Assembly: GCF_000695095.2 (NCBI RefSeq)
Contig: NZ_CP011454.1
Span: forward strand, 1,674,001-1,738,000
Direction: 5' to 3'
Source of the DNA: Gemmatimonas phototrophica
GTDB lineage: Bacteria; Gemmatimonadota; Gemmatimonadetes; Gemmatimonadales; Gemmatimonadaceae
Length of the DNA: 64,000 nucleotides
Shown here: positions 1 to 8,425 of the stretch, one piece after another
Layout: each line of letters starts with the position of its first letter
Position numbering within the stretch: the first letter of the stretch is position 1
Program-made: the position numbers and the translations under genes
The notes under the pieces: model-generated
Seen by the model: the letters and a program-made list of their open reading frames with translations, nothing else
Database searches by the model: none
What the model was told of the DNA's origin: nothing

Positions 1-1349
1 ATGCGGGCCGCGAGCGAGCGCGCCTGCGTTTCGTCGAGAATGGCGGCAAACGATACGGTGAATTGGCCCGTCGGTGGTGCGCCGGCGCCAGTAGATCCCG
101 CCGCCGAATCCGTGCGGACCGCGGTGCTTTCGGCCGCCGCTCGCAGTGAATCCGGGAGACGGTCCGCCGAATCGCGCGGGGCACTCGTGCGAAACTGCAC
201 CGGCTGATCGAGACCGGCCGCGCGCGGACGGAAGCCGTTCCAGCGCAACGTGTGCCAGAACGAGTTGGCACCGCCTTCAACCACCCGCATGTCCTTGAGT
301 GACGTGGGATGCGCGAACACCACGTCATCACCACGCGTCACGGCAATGGCGGCATCAGGGAGCACCAGCGGCAGGTCGCCGCGCCACTCACTCTGTACCA
401 CCCCCATCACTTCGTCACTGGCAAGGCTCACCACGAACACCGAGTCCTTGTTCCCCTGCGCCAACAGCACGCGCCCCATGGGGTCCATGCGCAGCGCGCG
501 CGGGACGCCCGGCAGCGCAATCTTGCCCGTAATCCCTTCTTCGAAGCGGTCGACAATGCGCAGCGCTTCTTCCCCTTCCAGCGCCACAAACAGGCGATCA
601 CCACTGGGCGTGGCGGTAATCGCGCGCACCGGGTCGCCCATGCTCACATCGAGCGCTTTACCCAGGTCGCGGGTGCGCACAGCCAACACGTCTTCATTGG
701 CGCCGAAGTACACCCGGTCGCCAATGTTGCCGGCAGTGCGTTCGATCGTTTCGCCCAACGACCGCTCGTCGCCGCCCACGTCAAACGAAATGGAATCGGA
801 CACGGTCTGCTGAGGCGGACGGACCCGCCAGACGATGGCGCGATCGCCGCGGGCACCGGCCACGACCACCGATCCATCGGGCTGGGCAAAGAGCGTCTGG
901 GCAGGGAGCGGCGGGGTGAAGGACCAATCGCTGCCGCTTGGCGTGTAGCGGGCAATGTCGCCGCCAGCCGTCAGCGCGTAGATCGATCCGCCATCGGCCG
1001 AGGACACGGCACGCACGGTGTCTTCACGAGCCACGGTCACACTACCAACGCGAAGGTCGACGCGCACCGGTGCGCCGCTGGTATCGACCGCCGCCAGGTA
1101 GCCGTCTTCGGCGCCAAAGGCGACGAAGCGATTCAACGGGGGCACACGCGACGCGGAGCGCCAGATGGTGGTGTCGAGCGCCGGGTAGCGCGCAGCCGTC
1201 AACACACCACCGTTGCGCGAAACGCGCAGAACGATGGGATCGGGTCCGCCGGGAATACTGGGAGTGGCGTCGGCTCCAGAGGGGCGGGACGAGCGATCGG
1301 AACAGCCGCACGCGAGGAGCACGAGCGCCGACGCGAGGAGCGTGCGCAC
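1..1349 (-). CDS. Secreted lipoprotein with predicted beta-propeller-type repeats, 3' end beyond window
   Basis: The reading frame is open on the minus strand from a GTG at 1349 to the window edge (about 449 codons), so the stop lies outside. The N-terminus VRTLLASALVLLACGC is a short lipoprotein signal with a lipobox ending at Cys14. The mature part is rich in short beta-type segments such as GDRLFVALEGEEALRIVD and DGSVVVAGARGDRAIVWRV, spaced like blades of a propeller (inferred fold). No catalytic motif was recognised. It lies 109 bp downstream of the zinc-peptidase gene on the same strand and may be cotranscribed with it. The plus-strand frames here are mirror frames of this gene. The GTG start is chosen because the lipobox follows it directly; no strong ribosome binding site is visible. 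Confidence 0.7.
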   Translation of the reverse strand, partial: MRTLLASALVLLACGCSDRSSRPSGADATPSIPGGPDPIVLRVSRNGGVLTAARYPALDTTIWRSASRVPPLNRFVAFGAEDGYLAAVDTSGAPVRVDLRVGSVTVAREDTVRAVSSADGGSIYALTAGGDIARYTPSGSDWSFTPPLPAQTLFAQPDGSVVVAGARGDRAIVWRVRPPQQTVSDSISFDVGGDERSLGETIERTAGNIGDRVYFGANEDVLAVRTRDLGKALDVSMGDPVRAITATPSGDRLFVALEGEEALRIVDRFEEGITGKIALPGVPRALRMDPMGRVLLAQGNKDSVFVVSLASDEVMGVVQSEWRGDLPLVLPDAAIAVTRGDDVVFAHPTSLKDMRVVEGGANSFWHTLRWNGFRPRAAGLDQPVQFRTSAPRDSADRLPDSLRAAAESTAVRTDSAAGSTGAGAPPTGQFTVSFAAILDETQARSLAAR

Positions 1350-1458
1350 GAGGGAAAGGTACCCCCGCAGGGGCGCTGCAGGGAGGGGTTGCGGGTTGGG
1401 TACCGGGTACTTCGGAATTCCAGAAACGCCGGTCCCGAGGCGTCGCTACCAACCAGGG

Positions 1459-4400
1459 TTAATACGACGCCCCAAAGAACCAGGTCCCGAACCCTCTGGC
1501 CCCCGGCCGGCTGACCGGCTTGGCCCAGTCCCAGCGAATGATCGCGATGTTGAACAGGTTCATGCGCAGGCCAAAGCCATAGCTGCGCAGCAGGGCCCGG
1601 TCGGTGTCCACGTTGTAGCCGGCACCGCGTGACAGGGTGGGGGTCTGCCCCTTGGACCAGGCCACACCGGCGTCGTAGAAGAACAGACCGTCAATGGGGG
1701 GGAAGCCCCCCAGCAGGTTGGTGCGATTGCCGTAGCGTCGCAGCAAGGGGAAACGCAGTTCCGCATTGGCAAACGCCACCCGGCTACCAATCAGCTCCGC
1801 CGAACTGCACGACGATCCGTCGTCACTCGGCAAGCCGGTGCACCCCACTGTCCCGATGTCCTCGCGATTATAGCCACGTACGAAGTCGGGGCGCCCAATC
1901 CACTTGGGGAAGCGTGTTTCGTCACGGCCCACCGCCAGATTGGCCGTCAAGCGCGTGGCGAAGGTGACGTAGTTGAACAGAATGGGCAGATACGACCGGG
2001 CATCCACCAGGTAATCGGTCCACTGCCAGGTCCCCACACTGGGCTCTACCTGCATGCGCACGCGCTTGCCCGTAATGGGACCGGTAAAGCCGAAGAGCGT
2101 GTTGTCGGTGACGAAGGCGAGATACGGCGACAGCGTATTGGCCGATGCCACGTTGCGTGTGGGCCCCCGTTCGAAGCCGGAGGCAAAGCCAAGGCCGTAG
2201 TCTACCAGGCGGTTGAACGAAAACACCTGCTGGTCCACGTTCTGGAAGCGCGCCCCCAATTCGAAACGGGTAAATCGGTTGAGCGGATACAGCCCCGTGG
2301 CAAACATCTGCCGCACCACCAGGCGCGTGATCTCCTGCGTCTGCACGAACTGCGATTGACTGTTCTGCTGCGGTGTTTCGAAGAAGCCGGAAATGAGGTA
2401 CAACGGTTGCTGCACCACCCCGGAGGTGTACTGCAGGCGACGCCCCAGACTGGTGTAGCCAACGAACACCTGCGCGTCACTCAATTGCCCATTGATGGAG
2501 CCAGAGAGCGCCAGACGCCGGTCGCCCAGCAGATCGCTCAGCACGATGGTCGTGCCGCCGTACGTGCCCTGCCCGAAGCCACCTTGCTGATAGCCAATGC
2601 TCGGCTGCGCCACATATTCCGGCGTGAGCTTGCCCTTGTATCGACCGTCACTCAACCCGGTGGTGTCGGGGAGGTTGAAGTCGAAGCTATCGAGCATCGC
2701 CTTCACACTCACGGTTTCCGCCTGTCGCGCGAGCACGCTCGCGGGCAGCTCTGCCGACACGCGCGCCGTCACCCCGGTGCTCGGACGATAGAACGACTGT
2801 CGCGCCGCGCTGGTGTCCTGCACCGTGCCGCGACGCAGGTGCGCCGTGGGGTCAACTGGCGCGGCAGGGACAACGGGTGTGTTGGCGGCCTGCTGTGCCT
2901 GCGCCACCAGCACCGGATCACGATACGGTTGCTTCTTGAGCGATCGCGGATTCTTCACCTTCCAGATGGCGTGATCCGTCTGCTCGTAATACACAAACGC
3001 CATCACGTCGGCGCCTCGCGCCCACGTCAGTGCCGGCGACTGTTCGGCCGTGGCGGTCACCGCCCCCAGCACGTTCGTGAGCTGATAATGCTCACGATCG
3101 GTGAAGTCGTAGAGGAAGATGTTGGCAATGCCCGTGCGGTCGGAGATGAACGCCAGCGACTTGTTGTCGGGCGCCCACTGCGGGTTGATATTCCGCCCGC
3201 CTTGACCGGGAATGATGTTGATCTTCTGTGTGTCGAAGTCGTAGAGCGCCACGCGCCATGGTCCGATCTTCAGGATATCCATGTCGGTGTCGGGGCCGCG
3301 CTCCGTGATGAAGGCGATGCTCTTGCCGTCGGGCGACCAGGACGGCGACAGATCCCCGTACGTGTCCTTCATGAGCTGTGTGTAGCCCGGCGTATCGAGC
3401 GACGCGACGTACAGGTCGCTGCTGCCGCGACGCATGCCGCTGAAGACGATCTTGCGCCCATCGGGCGAAAAGCTCGGACTCAACACCTGGTCGAGTTCGA
3501 AGTCGAAGTCGCGAATCACCTTGCGGCGCGCCACGTCCATGACGTAGAGCACGTCGCGCCCGCCACGTTGGCCGGTGAAAGCCAACAACTTGCCGTCCGG
3601 CGAAAACGATGGCTGCGAATAAATGAAGCGCAGCTGTTCGTAGTCCGGATTGGTCGTGGTCTTTACCAGGCGCGTAATGCGCTTGCCCGTTTCGGCGTTG
3701 GCGAGGTACAACTCGGGGAACACCTCGCCGCGGAGCAGGCTGCCATAGCCGACATAGGCGATGTACTTGCCATCGTCCGACAGGGCCGGGGCGACAAAGG
3801 TGTTGGCAATGCTGCCGGTGCGCTTCTGCGACAGCAACGGCTCCGCAAAGCTGCGCGGGCGATCGAGGTTGGCCACGGCCGTGAGATACTTGGCCTGCAT
3901 GGCGCCCTTCCACTCGGCGCTCAGTTCGTCGAGCGACAAGCCGATTTCCCGACGGAAGGCCCGATCGATGCCGAGGCTGGGCGTGGCGTTCATGATTTCG
4001 CCGATGACTTCGTCGCCCCACCGCGATCCCACGTACTGCCAGAGCGCCAACCCGTAGCGATACGGGAAGTACTTGTCGGGGCGTTCCGTCATCTGCGCGA
4101 TGCTGGGCAACGTGTTATTGACCACCGCGTCACGCACCCACGCATCGGTCCACGGATGGTTGGGCCCGATGGACAGATATTCGGCCAACCCTTCCATGTA
4201 CCACAGGGGCGGGTTCACCATGGCCAGGTTCTGCAACCCGGCGCCCGCGCGCCCGCGCGAGAAAATGTCGAAGGTGAACACGTGCACCATTTCGTGAATG
4301 AGCACGTGTTCAAAGCTGGCCCAATCGCCACTGAAGAACTGGGCCATGCGCTGGCGCAGCGGGTCGGTCACACCGCCGGTGCCTTCGCCCAGATCACCGA

Positions 4401-4731
4401 AGACATTGCTCTGCGCAAAGTCCCCCGACGACCCGAAGATCAGGATGGGCTTCTTTTCGCGGAACTGGTGCGCGGTGAGGCGGGACAACCGCGCATAGGC
4501 CCGTTCGGACATGCGCGCCGCATCGGGGGCGACATCCCCGATTTGCGGGTAGTAGTGCACGAGAAAATGCTCTGTCTCGATCACCCGCCAGTTGAGCCGG
4601 TCGTACTGCACCTGGTTCTGGCCGAAGTACTGCTGCGCGGCCAGCGGCGTCAGCGGCGCGGTGGCACCGAGTGCCGCGACCGCGAACTGGAGAGCCGTAC
4701 CGAGTCGTGACCACCGCTGCGCCTGCGCCAT
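1459..4731 (-). CDS. Secreted zinc metallopeptidase with TolB-like propeller and C-terminal outer-membrane barrel
   Basis: This 1090-residue protein has three visible parts. After a signal peptide (about residues 1-32, ending LAAQ) comes a gluzincin-like domain with HEMVH at 146-150 and a likely third zinc ligand Glu in WYMEGLAEY near 180. Residues about 310-560 hold PD40/TolB-type blades (FSPDGKLLAFTG, SWSPDGKSIAF, WAPDNKSLAFISD). The last 350 or so residues look like a surface-antigen (Omp85-type) beta-barrel: alternating hydrophobic strands, a GYNREDIGT loop, ELRFPLLRR, and a C-terminal aromatic, FFGASY. The likely role is an outer-membrane-anchored peptidase; the substrate is unknown. It starts 5 bp after rsfS stops, so the two are probably cotranscribed. 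Confidence 0.85.
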   Translation of the reverse strand: MAQAQRWSRLGTALQFAVAALGATAPLTPLAAQQYFGQNQVQYDRLNWRVIETEHFLVHYYPQIGDVAPDAARMSERAYARLSRLTAHQFREKKPILIFGSSGDFAQSNVFGDLGEGTGGVTDPLRQRMAQFFSGDWASFEHVLIHEMVHVFTFDIFSRGRAGAGLQNLAMVNPPLWYMEGLAEYLSIGPNHPWTDAWVRDAVVNNTLPSIAQMTERPDKYFPYRYGLALWQYVGSRWGDEVIGEIMNATPSLGIDRAFRREIGLSLDELSAEWKGAMQAKYLTAVANLDRPRSFAEPLLSQKRTGSIANTFVAPALSDDGKYIAYVGYGSLLRGEVFPELYLANAETGKRITRLVKTTTNPDYEQLRFIYSQPSFSPDGKLLAFTGQRGGRDVLYVMDVARRKVIRDFDFELDQVLSPSFSPDGRKIVFSGMRRGSSDLYVASLDTPGYTQLMKDTYGDLSPSWSPDGKSIAFITERGPDTDMDILKIGPWRVALYDFDTQKINIIPGQGGRNINPQWAPDNKSLAFISDRTGIANIFLYDFTDREHYQLTNVLGAVTATAEQSPALTWARGADVMAFVYYEQTDHAIWKVKNPRSLKKQPYRDPVLVAQAQQAANTPVVPAAPVDPTAHLRRGTVQDTSAARQSFYRPSTGVTARVSAELPASVLARQAETVSVKAMLDSFDFNLPDTTGLSDGRYKGKLTPEYVAQPSIGYQQGGFGQGTYGGTTIVLSDLLGDRRLALSGSINGQLSDAQVFVGYTSLGRRLQYTSGVVQQPLYLISGFFETPQQNSQSQFVQTQEITRLVVRQMFATGLYPLNRFTRFELGARFQNVDQQVFSFNRLVDYGLGFASGFERGPTRNVASANTLSPYLAFVTDNTLFGFTGPITGKRVRMQVEPSVGTWQWTDYLVDARSYLPILFNYVTFATRLTANLAVGRDETRFPKWIGRPDFVRGYNREDIGTVGCTGLPSDDGSSCSSAELIGSRVAFANAELRFPLLRRYGNRTNLLGGFPPIDGLFFYDAGVAWSKGQTPTLSRGAGYNVDTDRALLRSYGFGLRMNLFNIAIIRWDWAKPVSRPGARGFGTWFFGASY

Positions 4732-4736
4732 GCGAA

Positions 4737-5117
4737 TTATGCTCCCTGCGTGATTTCGGCGTCCAACCGGACGGGTGTGGCATCACTCCACAGCCGCTCC
4801 AGCTGATAGAACTGCCGCAAGGTGGGATGGAAGACATGGATTACGCAGTCGGCGTAGTCCAACAGCGCCCACCGGCCCTGCGTGAGTCCCTCGGTCATGG
4901 TGGTAGACACCCCACCGTCCTTTAACCCTGCCTGTATGTGCTCCGCGACCGCCCGGACGTGCGTGTCCGAGGTCCCGGAGGCGATAACAAAAAAGTCGGT
5001 CATATCCGTCACACCACGGAGATCGAGGACCACGATATCAGTGGCCTTCAGGTCGCTGGCCAGCGCAGCAGCGCGGCGGGCGATGGGTTCTCCGGGGCTC
5101 GGGCGTCGTTCAGCCAT
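4737..5117 (-). CDS. rsfS: Ribosome silencing factor RsfS (Iojap/RsfA family)
   Basis: This 126-residue protein matches the RsfS family. The segments KATDIVVLDLRGVTDMTDF and FVIASGTSDTHVRAVAEHI, followed by WALLDYADCVIHVF and the C-terminal YQLERLW, are the family hallmarks. RsfS binds ribosomal protein L14 on the 50S subunit and blocks subunit joining when nutrients are scarce. It acts in the cytoplasm. It follows the rplI terminator on the same strand and precedes the secreted zinc peptidase by 5 bp. The ATG at 5117 begins a typical N-terminus of slightly extended length (MAERRPSPGEP). Length is normal for the family. Confidence 0.95.
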   Translation of the reverse strand: MAERRPSPGEPIARRAAALASDLKATDIVVLDLRGVTDMTDFFVIASGTSDTHVRAVAEHIQAGLKDGGVSTTMTEGLTQGRWALLDYADCVIHVFHPTLRQFYQLERLWSDATPVRLDAEITQGA

Positions 5118-5250
5118 GTCTCTATTGGTAAGGGCATCGTGGCGGGGCTCTGTTCCACGAGCAATTTCGGTACCCCGCCACCGTCCCGAAGGTTGCCTAC
5201 AAAACTACGACACGGACAGGGGGGTGGATGCCCAGCCTGCCGGTCTGACG

Positions 5251-5293
5251 AAAAAAGACCGAGGGGGAGCCCGGTGTGCGGACTCCCCCTCGG
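5251..5293 (-). terminator. Rho-independent terminator after rplI
   Basis: On the minus strand an 11-bp perfect stem (CCGAGGGGGAG pairing with CTCCCCCTCGG, arms 5283-5293 and 5259-5269) is followed by TCTTTTTT. It lies 20 bp past the rplI stop codon and should end the rpsF-rpsR-DUF2232-rplI transcript, which separates it from rsfS. The rest of 5118-5313 holds no other recognisable gene. Confidence 0.9.
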
Positions 5294-5313
5294 GACCTGG
5301 ATAGTGATCCAGA

Positions 5314-5757
5314 TTACTGCTTGATGATCCAGACCTTGATTTCGGGATGCACGTCGGCGTGCAGCTTGACGGCCACCTTGTACATGCCGAGCGCCTTGAT
5401 GGGCTCATTGAGCTCGATCTGGCGCTTTTCCACCTTGAAGCCCTGGGCCTCAAGCTGGTGGGCGATGTCGCCGGCCGTCACGGAGCCGAACAACTTGCCT
5501 TCCTCGCCCACGCGGGCAGCGAACGTCACCGAGACTTCGGCGAGCTTGTCGGCCACGGCCTGCGCGGCCGCCTTGCGTTCACCCTCGAGCGCCTCGAGGC
5601 GGCTCTTTTCGGCCGCGATGCGCTTACGGTTACCGAGGGTGGCTTCGTAGGCGAGGCCACGGGGGAGGAGGAAATTGCGGGCATAGCCCGGCGACACGGA
5701 GACGATGTCACCAGGATGTCCGAGCTTGTCGACGGCGTTACGGAGAATGACTTCCAT
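5314..5757 (-). CDS. rplI: 50S ribosomal protein L9
   Basis: This 147-residue protein starts MEVILRNAVDKLG and continues with GDIVSVSPGYARNFLLPRG and LAYEAT, the standard L9 N-terminal domain that binds 23S rRNA. A long central helix (about residues 41-75, rich in Lys, Glu and Ala) leads to the C-terminal domain, which contains GKLFGSVTAGDIAHQL. Length is typical (about 148 in E. coli). It is the last gene of the rpsF-rpsR-DUF2232 cluster and is followed by a strong terminator. The ATG at 5757 is the only start that fits the family. Confidence 0.98.
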   Translation of the reverse strand: MEVILRNAVDKLGHPGDIVSVSPGYARNFLLPRGLAYEATLGNRKRIAAEKSRLEALEGERKAAAQAVADKLAEVSVTFAARVGEEGKLFGSVTAGDIAHQLEAQGFKVEKRQIELNEPIKALGMYKVAVKLHADVHPEIKVWIIKQ

Positions 5758-5793
5758 GGGAACTCCGGGTCGAACCGGTGAAAGAAAGAAAAA

Positions 5794-6945
5794 TTAAGGC
5801 GACCACGGCCGGCGCGAACCTGCGCCCGCCCGAAAATCGCGCCACGTATCTCCCAGTCCGAGGGTGAAGGTGATCGTCAGCAACGCGACGAGCACCCACA
5901 CCGGCCCGAGCACCGGGACCAGCACCGCCAGCGCGAGCAGCACCCACACCGCTGCCCGATCCGGGATGTACCACACCAGGACTCCGGCGCCCCGAAGAGC
6001 ATACAGTGTCCCGAAAAACCCCACGAGATTGAGGCCGGCCGTGCGCCACTCCACCAGCGTGGGCAGCAACAGCACGGTCACACCGACGATCAATCCCCAC
6101 ACCCATTGGTCGTTGAAGCGCAGATCCCTCAGCGCCGCCAGAGGCGGCCCCAGACGGGCCCGCGTGAGGCGGTGATACGCCGCCCACCCCAGCGCCAGCG
6201 CGAGGAGACTCTCCAGCGCCAACAGGGTCGGGGCTAACACCACCAGCGGTGCCACCCGCGCGCCCCCCACCGACGCTGAGGCCGGCCGTGGTTCCGCGAG
6301 TGCAATCAACAACCCTTCCAACCGTTCCGTACGGGCCACAGCTTCCGGGAACCGCTGCGCGAACCCGCGCCACGATTCGGAGGCCGTCCGCCCGCGCCAG
6401 ACGTCGAGCGAGGCGCCGAGCCGCTGCTGATACTCTTGAGAGAGCATCTGGGCGGCGGCATCGAAAGCCCCGGCACCACTGGCCGAGCGGGCGGACAGCC
6501 CGAGCAGCGTTACCACTCCGGCCAAGGCCACCGCTGCCAGGGCCCGGGTGAGAAACGGTTTGGCGGCCGTGAGCAGGCAGACCAGCCCAAAGGCCGCGCC
6601 TAACGTCACCGCCCAGCCGCGGAGGAACGCACCATACCCGGAGAGCGGGAGCGGCACCTTCCACACCACGTACCCTGCTGCGAGCCCCCACACGAGCCCC
6701 AGCACCAAACGGCCTCCCGCCCACCACCCCACCAAGGCGCAGGATGCGATAGCCACGAGGACCACCAGCGCAAACTGCTCCACGGGAAGCAACAGCCGGA
6801 CCATACCAGCCAACAGCGCGAGGGCAGGCGGCCAAGCCGGTGCTGCGGTCACGGCGACCATCAGCAACATGCCAAGCACAAACCACCGCCATCCGCGCTC
6901 TTGCGGAGCGGTCGCGGCGAGACCCGGCGCGACCGCTCCGTTCAT
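5794..6945 (-). CDS. DUF2232 (YybS-like) multi-spanning membrane protein
   Basis: This 383-residue protein has about eight hydrophobic membrane segments (for example WFVLGMLLMVAVTAAPAW, FALVVLVAIASCALVGWWAG and VWVLLALAVLVPVLGPV) separated by short loops. There is a longer soluble stretch near residues 165-215 and a charged C-terminal tail. A polytopic membrane protein between rpsR and rplI is the known position of the DUF2232/YybS family, so the assignment rests on topology and context. The molecular role of the family is not established. It starts 2 bp after the rpsR stop, which implies translational coupling, and is followed by rplI after 36 bp. Confidence 0.8.
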   Translation of the reverse strand: MNGAVAPGLAATAPQERGWRWFVLGMLLMVAVTAAPAWPPALALLAGMVRLLLPVEQFALVVLVAIASCALVGWWAGGRLVLGLVWGLAAGYVVWKVPLPLSGYGAFLRGWAVTLGAAFGLVCLLTAAKPFLTRALAAVALAGVVTLLGLSARSASGAGAFDAAAQMLSQEYQQRLGASLDVWRGRTASESWRGFAQRFPEAVARTERLEGLLIALAEPRPASASVGGARVAPLVVLAPTLLALESLLALALGWAAYHRLTRARLGPPLAALRDLRFNDQWVWGLIVGVTVLLLPTLVEWRTAGLNLVGFFGTLYALRGAGVLVWYIPDRAAVWVLLALAVLVPVLGPVWVLVALLTITFTLGLGDTWRDFRAGAGSRRPWSP

Positions 6946-6947
6946 AC

Positions 6948-7169
6948 TTACGCCGTCTGGCCCTTCACATACGGAAGGAGCGCCAGGAAACGCGCCTTCT
7001 TGACGGCCTTCGACAGCTGACGCTGATGACGCGCGTCCACGCCGCTCAAACGGCTCGGCAGGATCTTGCCGTAGTCCGTGATGAAACGGGCAAGGAGACG
7101 GTCGTCCTTGTAATCGACGTAACGGATGCCCGCTTCAGTGATCGGGCAGGGCTTCTTCTGGCGGCGCAT
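6948..7169 (-). CDS. rpsR: 30S ribosomal protein S18
   Basis: This 73-residue protein starts [14 protein letters not shown] and contains [19 protein letters not shown] and the signature [20 protein letters not shown], which are diagnostic of S18. It binds 16S rRNA together with S6 in the platform of the 30S subunit. It follows rpsF by 3 bp and precedes the DUF2232 gene by 2 bp, giving a tightly packed operon in the usual bacterial order. The single N-terminal Cys in a KKPCPI context is common in S18 and can help bind metal in some bacteria, but one Cys alone does not show that here. Confidence 0.98.
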   Translation of the reverse strand: MRRQKKPCPITEAGIRYVDYKDDRLLARFITDYGKILPSRLSGVDARHQRQLSKAVKKARFLALLPYVKGQTA

Positions 7170-7172
7170 GGG

Positions 7173-7565
7173 TTAATCCTCGTCGTCGTCGTCATCATCG
7201 CCCGCGCGACGGCGCGAAGCGAGCTCTTCATCGGAGAGCTTGGGCGCACCCAGCTCATGCTCATACAGCGTGACCAGGTAACGGATCACCCCTTCGTCGA
7301 GCTTGAGCGCACGCTCGAACTCGGGCAGGGTAGCCGGTGCCGTGGTGAAGTTGCTGATGACGTAGTAGCCGTTCTCGTGACGGCCGATCTTGTAGGCAAG
7401 CTGACGACGGCCCCAGTGCTCAATCGTCGCCGGTTCGGCGAGGTGGAGCAGGCCCTGCAGCTTCTCGAGCTTTTCAGCAATGGCCGTATCTTCGAGCGCA
7501 CTGTCGAAGATGTACACGGCTTCGTACTGCCGCGTTGGATTACGGCGGATCTTGAGCTTTGCCAC
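7173..7565 (-). CDS. rpsF: 30S ribosomal protein S6
   Basis: This 130-residue protein starts with a GTG at 7565, read VAKLKIRRNPTRQYEAVYIF. An AGGGAGG ribosome binding site sits about 8 bases upstream, which decides the start over a longer frame reaching 7634. The core shows YEAVYIFDSAL, IEHWGRRQLAYKI and GYYVISNFTTAP, all standard S6 elements; S6 pairs with S18 on the 30S platform. The C-terminus is an acidic tail, DDDDDDED. E. coli S6 receives C-terminal glutamates after translation; here a run of acidic residues is genetically encoded. It is the first gene of the cluster, with about 158 bp of upstream region shared with the divergent SRAP gene. Confidence 0.97.
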   Translation of the reverse strand: MAKLKIRRNPTRQYEAVYIFDSALEDTAIAEKLEKLQGLLHLAEPATIEHWGRRQLAYKIGRHENGYYVISNFTTAPATLPEFERALKLDEGVIRYLVTLYEHELGAPKLSDEELASRRRAGDDDDDDED

Positions 7566-7723
7566 TCGGCAATCCTCCCTGTGGTCTGTTTGCCACCCGC
7601 AGTGCCGATCCGCGGGCGGAGGGTCGAAGAACACGGTCGTGTTCCTGATGAGCCTTAAAGGCTAGTCAGACCGGGGGGCCGGGTAAAGCCCCGAACGGCT
7701 TTCCGCCGGATAGATTACCAGCC

Positions 7724-8425
7724 ATGTGCGGTCGCTACGGCTTCGGAAATCCCGCCCGTCTGGGCACCCTCCCCCTCGGGGTCACCTTTCCCGGGCTCCC
7801 CGCCCGGTTCAACGTGGCCCCCTCGCAGGCGGTCCCACTGGTCCTGCATGACCGGGGCGAGCGCCAGGGGCTCATGGCCCGCTGGGGACTCGTCCCGTTC
7901 TGGGCCGACGACCCGGCGATAGGCAACCGGCTCGCCAATGCCCGCGGGGAGACGGTGGCCACCAAACCCAGTTTTCGGGGCGCCTTCAAGAGCCGCCGCG
8001 GCATCATGCCGGCCGATCTTTTTTATGAGTGGCAGGTGCTCGCCGGCCAGAAGGTCAAGCAGCCTTGGTGCATCCGCATGGCCGACGATCGCCCCTTTGC
8101 CATGGCCGCCCTGTGGGAGCGGTGGGTTCCCAAGACCCAGCCAGATGCCGATCCGCTGCTGACCTGCTGCCTCATTACCACGGACCCGAACAGCACCATG
8201 GTGCCGCTGCATGACCGGATGCCGGTCATTCTGCACGAGGAGGACTACGCGGAATGGCTCGACCCGGCGACGCCCCCGGCTCTGGCCCAGCGATTGATCC
8301 GGCCCTTTGATGGCCCCATGCGGGCCTACCCGGTGAGCACCGTGGTGAATACACCGCGGAACGAGGGCGAGACGTGTGCCGCGCCGCTTACTTCGTTCCC
8401 TTCGACCCGCGCAGATACAGATTGA
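7724..8425 (+). CDS. SRAP-domain (YedK/HMCES-type) abasic-site-processing protein
   Basis: This 233-residue protein begins MCGRYGF. In this family, Met removal exposes the catalytic Cys2, which forms a covalent thiazolidine crosslink with abasic sites in single-stranded DNA. Other family residues are present: Asn in LANARGET, Glu in LFYEWQ and His in VPLHDRMPVIL. The FNVAPSQ and RWGLVPFWA segments are also typical. It probably protects replication forks at abasic sites in the cytoplasm. It is transcribed away from rpsF, and its last 38 bp overlap the 3' end of the opposite DUF3108 gene. No Shine-Dalgarno sequence is seen; a TAGATT box ends 7 bases before the ATG, which would fit a leaderless transcript. 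Confidence 0.95.
   Translation: MCGRYGFGNPARLGTLPLGVTFPGLPARFNVAPSQAVPLVLHDRGERQGLMARWGLVPFWADDPAIGNRLANARGETVATKPSFRGAFKSRRGIMPADLFYEWQVLAGQKVKQPWCIRMADDRPFAMAALWERWVPKTQPDADPLLTCCLITTDPNSTMVPLHDRMPVILHEEDYAEWLDPATPPALAQRLIRPFDGPMRAYPVSTVVNTPRNEGETCAAPLTSFPSTRADTD

Noticed and set aside
2356-4710. A 784-codon open frame on the plus strand, and similar long antisense frames (for example 309-1514, 5738-6892, 14710-15195, 22886-24331, 34214-35173)
   Set aside because: They mirror well-supported genes on the other strand, lack family motifs or signals and are rich in His and Arg or otherwise odd. GC-rich codon bias opens such frames by default.
7566-7634. Longer N-terminus for rpsF from 7634
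   Set aside because: The GTG at 7565 has a strong AGGGAGG site at proper spacing and gives the normal S6 length.
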